NCBI GenBank assembly: GCA_949316235.1 | Contig: OX438749.1 | Coordinates: forward strand, 11,674,914 to 11,738,913 | Length of the DNA: 64,000 bases | Direction of reading: 5' to 3' | Source of the DNA: Oegoconia quadripuncta | Lineage: Eukaryota > Arthropoda > Insecta > Lepidoptera > Autostichidae | Shown: one piece after another, positions 56,216 to 64,000 of the stretch | Position numbering within the stretch: position 1 is the stretch's first letter | How the letters are laid out: the number at the start of each line of letters is the position of its first letter | Translations under genes and position numbers: made by a program | Notes under the pieces: generated by a model | Seen by the model: only the letters and a program-made list of their open reading frames with translations | What the model was told of the DNA's origin: nothing | Database searches by the model: none

Positions 56216-59200
56216 CTAAAACTCGATGTCTGTCCCGAAGAACGATAGCGTATTCTGCTTGGTGCTGCTTCGCCAGCCGCGGACCAAGCTCAGTATCGTC
56301 GTTATTGCCTTCCTAATGTAGATATCTGTAATACAAATGTAACAATTTGGCAAGTCGAAGGCGACTCTATCGATATTTAAGTAATTTTTTTATTTATGTA
56401 TTAGGTTAGCCAACAGATTAAGTATACAGGGTGGAAAGTTTCAATGGGGCAGCCAAGGGAGGTACCTTAATCGTTGCAGCTACAAGAAATTGGTCTTAGG
56501 AGACTATCCATAATTTTTCAAAAAAATTTCATTCCCATTCACAGATTTTCAAAAAAATGTACGGTTAGCAAGAAAATTACCATTTTTCACAAAAAAAATT
56601 TTTGATACTAATCGATCCTGTTCCGTATGCTGATCAAAAAGTTCTATGAGACCAACTGAGGTTTCAGTACTAGAAAAGTCAGAAATCAAAAAAAACTTTT
56701 TTCATACATTTAAAGTACTTAGTTTTTTTTGTCAGGCCATAACAAGAGGTAACTTTTTGTTGTAGCTACAAAAATGATTAAGAAGATGCATACCTATGCA
56801 ATCAAACAATAAAATTATTTGAAAAATAATAATTATTTTTATTAATAACTTTATGATATAAGGTGCTCAAAATGTTCTCCATTTTGATTAATGCATAAAT
56901 GTATTCGTTTTCGTACTGACCGCGTGGCGGCCAATAATTTATTTGGATGAATTCCATACAAAATTGTACAGAGCGAGTTTTTTAATTCTTCGACACTCAT
57001 ATTTCTTTTTATAAATTTCATTTTTTAAATAGCCCTACAGGAAGAAATCAAGCAGCGTTAAGTCCGGACTACGCGCTGGCCAAGAAACAGGGCCATGAGT
57101 CCCAATCCACTGCTCACCAAATTGTCTATTCAAAGAACAACGAGTGTTTCGGCTGTTGTGTGCAGGAGCACCATCTTGTTGAAAATAAACTCTTCGTGAT
57201 TCTGATAATTGTAGATTATCAATAATGTTTGATACATTTTCTAATATTATGTTTTTGTAAGTGTCGGAATTTAAGTTGCCCTCATAAAATTCCACCATTA
57301 CTACTTCGTTTCCCTTTAAACCACACCAACAATTAAAAGAAAATCGAATTTGATTATGGGTTTCCCAAAGTCTGAGAGGATTTTCTTGGCTCCAATAATG
57401 ATTATTTCGCCGGTTGTACATACCGTTGTTTGAAAAATTCGTTTCATCAGACCATAATATGTAATCAAGGAATTGCATATCTCTACTTATTTTCCCATTT
57501 AACCATCTGCAGAAAGCTAGTCTACGAGCGGCATCCCCTGTATGTAAAGCTTGAACTAGTCGCCCATGTCGAAAACATTTATATCCATATTTCTTCCATA
57601 CTTTCAGTACCAGGGTATGCGAGACATCAACTTCTTTAGCGACGACTCTTGAAGATGTTTCGGGAAACGCTTCGACTAATGTTAAAATGGAAATTTCCAA
57701 ATTTTCGTCTAAAACAAATGGTTGACGTACAGATTTCTTCTTAAAAGAACCACCTTCGGCTAAGTTTCTTATAAGGTTTGTAATAACCTTTCTGGTTGGT
57801 ACATGTCGATTTGGATATCTCCTCCTGTACCATTGCAACGCAGCAAATGAATTTTTATTATTTACAAAATAAGCTTCCAGCAAGTCTAAACGGTCAGAAT
57901 TTGAGCTCATTTTTGCAAAAAATAATAACTAAAAGCACCTACTCGCAAAAGCACACCACACGCAATCAGATTTTGACATAAGCAACAAAAGAAAGTACGC
58001 ATTATAAAAAGAAAACAAAGTTCGAAATTTAAAGCTTATTTGAATTTGAACTAGGTAGGTAAGTAAATCTTTTTTCAGAAAACTATCGAGGTTACGTAAG
58101 TTCCAAGTGAAACAAAATTAATTGACTGCATATGTATGGGAAAAGTTTTTTTTGATTTCTAACTTTTCTAGTACTGAAACTTCAGTTGGTCCCATGGAAC
58201 TTTTTGATCAGCATACGAAACAGGATCGATTAGCATCAAAAAATTTTTTTGTGAGAAATGGTAATTTTCTTGCTAACCGTACATTTTTTTGAAAATCTGT
58301 GAATGGGAATGAAATTTTTTTGAAAAATTATGGATAGTCTGCTAAGACCAATTTCTTATAGGTGCAACGATTAAGGTACCTCCCTTGGCTGCCCCATTGA
58401 AACTTTCCACTCTGTATACTAATAACATGAGATGAATCTGTAAAATTAGATACACAGAATGTAAATCCAATTGCAGGCTAACACAACGAGAATACATAAG
58501 ATATTTTTTATCCCTATAAAGTGTGAAGTTCTCGCGAGATAAACAAATAACCGCGATAAAGTTATTACACGCAGACGAAGCCGCGGTCGGAAAGCTATTT
58601 TGCTATATAAATTCGCCGTGAAGTTTTAAATCCAAAAAGTGCTGCTTTGAACTCTGGCAATAATTATATCAAATATTGATGTCAGCTGATTTCTACAGCT
58701 TATTATGTTCCTTACATATTCTAAGATTCACACTATGATAATGTGCGGTAATGCGTTATGTATGATATATGCCCGATAACTTTTCACAGCAAATGGCTGG
58801 CATTTAACTAGACGAGAATTGCCGGGAGAGATAGGACGGTGAATTTTTCCAATAGTTGGGGGAAAAGCACTTGATCAGCTATCCAACGACGGTTTTGCAA
58901 TCGAAGTTTTGATTGACCTCTGAATTCTGTCAATATGACCTGATAATGTGGGTTCCAGATACTTGCACAATATCTTGAAGACTTCGAACTAATGTAAAGT
59001 AGGTTTAGAGCATGCCCGTTTTTTAATATTTTCAATTTCTCCAGATGAAACCTAATATGCTACGCCTGTTTCCCGTTGGGGTAGGCAGAGATAGACTATT
59101 GATTTTAACTTATAACGATCCTGACCTACTACTTTTGTTTCTGACACTCTCATCAAATGCTTCTTACCATCCTCGTCGGTTAGTGGTTGGCCGCATCTGA

Positions 59201-62200
59201 CCTTTTGTGAGTAGATACGTCAGTCACTTGCTTGACGTATACGTCCTCTTTGGTCGCCCTTTACCGACATTCACTCTTCACTCATTCGTTCCACCATACC
59301 CATTTCTATCTTACTCACTACATCGTCTTCTCGTCGTCACTACTACAACACACCTTTCTGTAATCACCAATTTTTCAATATATAATTCAAAGTCTTGTTT
59401 GTTCTTGTTTCTTCTTCCATATACCCGACATTCGCCCCCATACATCAGCGTGGGCTCCAACACGCCATTGTGGATTGCAACTCTTGCCTTGCGCGCACGG
59501 CCCCATTCACACAATTTCCTGCTTTCACTCTCCTTTCAATACCTTCCTAACATTTGCAGTCTCACACTTGGATAACCTATTGATTCCGCGCCCGCCTCAT
59601 GGTTGCCCTTCGAAATGAACTACAAGAAAAACAGGCTTATAAGCGTTTGTAAATTTTTATGAATAAATAAATATTTCGGACACTTACACCAATCATCTAG
59701 TCCCAAACTAAGCAAAGCTTGTGCTATGGAGACTAGATAACGGATAAACATACTACATAAATATTTATATAAACATCCAAGACTCGGGAATAAATATTCG
59801 TATTCATCATACAAACATTTACCCCTCGCGGGATTCGAACCCGCAACCGTTGGTTTCGCTGATAGGGTGACTATCCACTACACCAATCGGTCGTCAAAGA
59901 AGAAGAAGAAGGCTTGTGGGTTTTTGTAAAGCTGTGGCTATACTAACCAAGAGCACTGGAATCTGTGTAGTTAGGGAACGGTTGGTGGTAGGGTTTGATG
60001 AGATAAACAAGATCAGTGCCCACAACTCCGGAGATGTAGTCGCTCAGTGACCCCGCAACAAGTTCATCATTACTGCTTTGATGCACCTGACACAACAGAA
60101 TAAAGTTATATAATGGAGGCGATGATGCGTTGAGGAAACAGTAGCGTAACACATGTTATCAGTCTATCTCTGCTGTTATAGTCATGGGATTAATAATTAT
60201 TTATGGTATATCCTTCAGCAACGCCGAAGCAAAGGAGGCTAATTCATAAAAGACAAAACGAGGGGACAGGTTCTTAGATATGTTTGATAAAAAATATCCT
60301 ATGTATTTATCCATTGTACCTATATGTATAGTTACCAAATTACATTCACGTTCGTTCATCTGTTTCGCCGCGATTGAGAAACAAACAAACATCCAAACTT
60401 TCGCATTTATAATATTAGTTAGATTATCACCTCGTAAAGTCGTCCATCTGGCAATCTCGCATTTCTAGCTGCATATTCGCCGATGGCTTGTAGTGTTCGG
60501 TAATTGCTCTGTTGCCGTTTCGTATACCGCCATGGATATACAATTAACTCCTGAAACGTTAATAATTTCAAAGTTGTAATCCTGAATCTTAATCCGTTAT
60601 TTACGTGACGCACACACCTTACTATGAGATCAAAATTTAATAATAATCGACGTAACAAGTGACGTAACGTGAAAGCCAGGTGTGATTTAGCTAAATCCAA
60701 GTAGAGCGTGGGGGTTAATGACGTGACCGAATAGGGTTTTCCCGCCATAACGTTGGTGTGAGATCTTGAGTTCGATCCCCAGTCATTCCATTATCCTTCA
60801 TTAACTGCCAGGATGGACAGTCAGTTCAGTGATTGCAGATTGCCAAGACCCTCGCACTATTGACGTTGCTTCCCAACAGCCTCCCTTATTTGTATCTACC
60901 TACCTATAATGACTCAATATAAATTGGCTATTACTTACGACACCTACCATGAGTTGGTTCTCCTACACATAATATTTCCGGGCATATTCATGCAATAATA
61001 ATAAATATTATAACCACAAAAAAGAAGTACTTAGTAGGTGCAGTACCATTATCTTGACCTACTCTTTAGAGCTACATAAAATTATCTTCTTCTTTCATAA
61101 CTATAAGGTCTAACAAAATTAACCCGACAAATGTTGCAGAGTGTATGTATAGAATGTACCTTTTACGAAATAAATAAAAAAAAATTAAACATTACAGTTA
61201 ACAGATTTTATTCGAAAAATAAAATTTAGTAATGTTTTGTGAGTTGGACCTTAATGGCCGCCCGCTCTGAGTACTTTGCCACAACACACAGACACGTGCC
61301 GCGGTGGCGCTTGCTGTAATTGATTGCGCCCTGTGCCCCGCCACCCCCAATGGCGTCTTCCATATGAACGTTGCCTTTTATTCTCATTGATAAAATAAGG
61401 TACAATCGAAATGAAGTAAGTCTGTTAATGTGTATTTTCATTTGCACTTACATTTATTTTTTTTACTCGGATACAAACATTTTAAATTCCCTTACCAACC
61501 TCGGTGTCCCACTCTCTTCCAGTACAACTTGTTTACTATCTTCCACTGATTTTGATATAATGAAAACCTTAGCTTCCTATAAGTATAATATGTAATAACA
61601 TTAAAATTTAATCTGTTCTATTCTGTAATATCTATTATTTCTTTCTTTAATCTTTATTTTGTATTGATACCTCCCTTCCTGTCATAATCGAAACCTCCTC
61701 TGATCCTTTTTCCATTTCCTTTTTTTTTGTAAATATGTTGTAAATAAAAATGTTTCCCCACCTTTAAGACTAATTTTTTTAATGAATATATTATTTTATT
61801 GTCATGTACGTGCAATTGCCAAAGTTTGTCGGGTTAATTTTGTTAGACCCTAAATATACTAATTATGTATGGACATACCTTTTTTGGCACAAAATTTGCG
61901 TGCAGATGTATAGCCAAGTGTATGAAGTCGCCTACTTGATGAATATAAGTTCTTATTGCTTGCGCTTCAGCTGTTGAAAAGGGCTTAGCGCCTGGATAGT
62001 ATTGCGAGCAATGTTCTGGCGTTTTACGAACATCATCTGTGAAAAAGAAAATCTTTAGGACTCAAAGATAGTTTAATTAGACATAATAATTACTGTGTAA
62101 TATTATTTTGTCGAAACCGGAATTTTGAATTTATCCTGTGTTCTATATATATCCTATATATAAAAGACATCTTAATTTATCAAATGATGGCGCCATTGGA

Positions 62201-62454
62201 TCCGATGCACGCTGTTAACTTGTAGCTACTATGTAGGTAACTAACCTTGCCAGTGATAGGCAAAGTTCCGATTAACGTTTGTCCCAAAACACACGTCGTC
62301 CTCTTCGTTATCAATATTCTTGTGCCAGAGTTGCGGACGGGTGTTAATTCTTGCGGTGACATTCCACGACCACTGTTTAGTATCTACTGGACGGAACGAC
62401 CGAAGGCTTTTAGTAAAATGCACTCCGTCCGGGTTAGCCAACGGTATCAAATAC
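56216..62454 (-). CDS. M14 zinc metallocarboxypeptidase, 3' part
   Basis: Enzymes of this family remove C-terminal residues from peptides, usually outside the cell. Five minus-strand exons join in frame: 62454-62246, 62036-61879, 60550-60431, 60086-59948 and 56325-56216 (stop TAG), about 245 aa. Exon 1 shown has IPLANPDGVHFTKS and GTNVNRNFAYHWQ, matching the substrate-binding Asn-Arg region. Exon 2 ends with FIHLAIHLHANF, the likely third zinc-ligand His. Exon 3 has ELIVYPWRY. Exon 4 resembles the Tyr/specificity region (LSDYISGVVGTDLVY). The FELRD-type stretch with the catalytic Glu is not evident. The N-terminal half (propeptide and HxxE zinc site) is not in the window up to 64,000. The junction after exon 2 is uncertain. 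Its last intron carries a mariner-like element. Confidence 0.78.
56344..56420 (+). repeat. ~75-bp repeat, inverted partner of 53435-53510
   Basis: AATTTGGCAAGTCGAAGGCG and TAGGTTAGCCAACAGATTA mirror the copy in TXNDC11 intron 10. It starts 19 bp beyond the last carboxypeptidase exon and abuts the mariner-like insertion. Confidence 0.6.
56427..58414 (-). mobile_element. Mariner-like (DD41D-type) transposon, decayed
   Basis: 1,988 bp with TA at 56425-56426 and 58415-58416. Inverted repeats of roughly 285 bp start CAGGGTGGAAAGTTTCAATG (left) and carry several mismatches between the two ends. The inside holds one disabled transposase on the minus strand. It lies in the last intron of the carboxypeptidase gene. 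It is related to, but clearly distinct from, the element at 30164-32283. Confidence 0.85.
56851..57910 (-). pseudogene. Mariner-like transposase, disabled
   Basis: Open from ATG at 57910 for 291 codons with [22 protein letters not shown] and SPDLTLLDFFL; 41 residues lie between the second and third Asp. Immediately after DFFL a TAG replaces what is a Trp codon in the intact relative, and a further frame change follows about 18 codons later. The tail still recognisable down to 56851 ends HFEHLI. N-terminus matches the intact relative (SSNSDRLDLLEAYF against a DLMEAYF start). Confidence 0.85.
58490..58605 (+). repeat. Helitron-like repeat, 3' half
   Basis: CTATAAAGTGTGAAGTTCTC, GCGATAAAGTTATTACACGC and GAAGCCGCGGTCGGAAAGCT match the 3' half of the copies at 7738 and 44268. 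Confidence 0.5.
58800..59590 (-). mobile_element. LINE fragments (carboxypeptidase intron)
   Basis: Two minus-strand stretches resemble non-LTR RT ends: 58808-59035 with SSRYCASIWNPHYQ and 59311-59514 with RVAIHNGVLEPTLMYGGE. Between them, GCCTGTTTCCCGTTGGGGTA is a common 3' sequence of such LINEs. They are probably two different truncated insertions. Confidence 0.6.
59655..59897 (-). repeat. tRNA-derived SINE, GACGACCGATTGG type
   Basis: Inverted full copy of the family at 24551-24756, with antisense B-box GCGGGATTCGAACCCGCAAC and head end CCAATCGGTCGTC. Confidence 0.7.
60262..60425 (-). repeat. Helitron-like repeat, inverted fragment
   Basis: AACATCCAAACTTTCGCATT and TATAATATTAGTTAGAT are the inverse of the 5' end of the copy at 44268. 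It ends about 6 bp from a carboxypeptidase exon at 60431. Confidence 0.5.
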
Positions 62455-62489
62455 CTATTAACAAAAGAAATAAATACTGTTAATATTCA

Positions 62490-62705
62490 CAAATCATCAA
62501 CATATCGGCCCAAGACGTCCAGTGCTAAACAAAGGCTAATTGGAAGCGATATGCATCCAGCGACTTCTCGTGACCTTTATTAGGTCGTCCGACCATCCAC
62601 CACATGGAAAGACGTCTGCGGTGCGTGGTCTTCACTCTAGATATTTAGGGGGCTACTATGTCGGTGACTTTTGTTTTTCTACGGATTTCACAAATATTTA
62701 TACTT
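62490..62705 (-). repeat. RTE-type LINE 3' fragment
   Basis: GCATCCAGCGACTTCTCGTG, TTTATTAGGTCGTCCGACCA and GTCGGTGACTTTTGTTTTTC match 54560-54945. Confidence 0.5.
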
Positions 62706-63137
62706 TTAAATAACCTTGATATTGATTACTGATGAAGGTGAAAGCCAGCTTATAAACGAAACATTGAAAGGTTATTGTGACCTAAATGGGAACCTTGACT
62801 CGGAATATTTGTTTGTTTGAAAGGCTTGCCATTATTAAATAAAACTAGCTGAAGGAATATTTACTAAGCCTAAGAATCAAGTTTTACTTTCGAAAATTCG
62901 ATATTCAATTTGTCGTTGTGTACAAACCAATTACGAGATGCAGCCGTCCGATAAGGTTTTTACATGATTACAGATTACAGGTACTACAGAAATTATTCTT
63001 TCTCTACCACGATCGGAATATAAAAGGCGCTCCAACGACCCGAAAATGTCCCACGGCCACCATAACTGTCTTGTATGCACTTACACAAATGATTCCCGAA
63101 ATTAGTTGCGGAAGTCAATGCATCGTAAAAAAAAAAT

Positions 63138-63364
63138 ATTTCGGACACTTACTACAATCATCTAGTTCCAAACTAAGCAAAGCTTGTACTATGGATACTT
63201 GATAAGGGATAAACATACATAAATATTTATATAAACATCCATGACTCCGGAATAAATGGAAAAAATGTATTCATCACACAAAACATTTACCCGTCGCGGG
63301 GTTCGAACCCGCAACTGTTGGTTTCGCTGACAGGATCACTATCCACTACACCAACCGGTCGTCG
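63138..63364 (-). repeat. tRNA-derived SINE, GACGACCGATTGG type
   Basis: Second inverted copy: GGACACTTACTACAATCATC at the 3' side, antisense B-box GCGGGGTTCGAACCCGCAAC and head end CCAACCGGTCGTCG. Confidence 0.7.
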
Positions 63365-64000
63365 TAACCATCATCTTTGTTGTTTTATAATAGAAATTGT
63401 AAACTATTTACAAATAAACTTATTTAAGTATTATCAACAGTCTTACATCCTCATAGTCGACCCGGCATCCCTCTCCCTATAGAGAGGATATGGGATATCA
63501 CGGATTAATGGATTTGTGTCAGTCTAATGATCACCTCAATAGTCAGTGTTCGTAGCCGCCGATCTGGCTTAACGACTATCTTCAATGGAAAAGAGGTTTC
63601 CCACCACCACACTTTACAATGTGATACTGAAGTTTGACAAACGGTAGTGCAACGCACGCTACACCTACAGAACGGTAGACCTACTCACGGAACATTTCGA
63701 CATCACGAACCATACAGTAAGAGAATATTCTTTAACGAACGCTATTGGCAAAGAGACGACTTCTACTTCCTATACTTAGGCCCGTATTACAGAACAATGC
63801 TAGGTCTTGATCTCTACTTAAAAAGGATAGATAAATTCATATTTTTGCGGCGTGAAGAGATGACAATAACGCTCACACTTGAACATCGTCCTGACACATT
63901 ATTGTTAGAGTGCCTATCGGTGACCGAATAAAATTGTTTTCTAAAAAATCGGAAGCTTGTTTTAGGTATAGTGTAGGTATTAATAATATACAATTATTTA

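Larger units (their letters stand above)
62455..64000. other. Upstream region, no further carboxypeptidase exon found
   Basis: I searched both strands for the HAREW-type zinc-site exon of M14 enzymes and did not find it. Contents are an RTE fragment (62490-62705), a SINE (63138-63364) and otherwise unassigned sequence. A 94-codon frame at 63647-63931 has no recognisable features. Confidence 0.45.

Noticed and set aside
63647..63931. 94-codon plus-strand frame near the window end
   Set aside because: No family resemblance; the embedded GGCCCGTATTACAGAACA stretch looks like dispersed repeat.

Overview
This is a stretch of insect nuclear genome, most probably from a moth or butterfly. The genes are long, AT-rich and split by GT-AG introns. 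They are embedded in a dense mix of tRNA-derived SINEs, RTE-type LINE tails, Helitron-like repeats and foldback elements of the kind I associate with Lepidoptera. The order assignment rests on recall of repeat types, not on a search. There is no bacterial-style operon, rRNA, genuine tRNA or CRISPR array.

Four host genes can be assembled exon by exon. (1) 1548-11016 (+): PIGQ, a subunit of the GPI-GlcNAc transferase of the ER, 7 exons, 484 aa, with a poly(A) signal at 11063. (2) 21906-33531 (-): nudE, the coiled-coil Lis1/dynein adaptor, 7 exons, 379 aa. (3) 40382-55724 (+): TXNDC11, an ER membrane thioredoxin-domain protein, 12 exons, 894 aa. (4) 56216-62454 (-): the 3' part of an M14 metallocarboxypeptidase, 5 exons, with the 5' part outside the window or unrecognised. 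nudE and TXNDC11 are head to head; TXNDC11 and the carboxypeptidase are tail to tail with 3' ends that probably overlap.

Mobile DNA makes up most of the rest. 17226-21697 is a complete but decayed Mutator-like (MULE) element with long inverted repeats and a 9-bp target duplication. Its minus-strand coding region appears to join a DDE-type transposase to a C-terminal ubiquitin-protease-like domain; this is the most interesting item here. Two mariner-like elements with roughly 270-bp inverted repeats sit in host introns: 30164-32283 has an intact transposase frame and 56427-58414 a broken one. 35388-39629 is a Copia retrotransposon with nearly identical LTRs and a broken polyprotein. 34590-34990 is a processed retrocopy of an unidentified small gene, with a poly(A) tail and a 12-bp target duplication. 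Remnants of hAT, RTE and Jockey/CR1-like elements, several SINE families and many MITE-like foldbacks fill the introns.

The four host genes do different housekeeping jobs (GPI anchor synthesis, dynein regulation, ER redox biology, proteolysis), and nothing in the sequence suggests they form a pathway. Exon boundaries were read by eye from splice consensus, frame and family resemblance.
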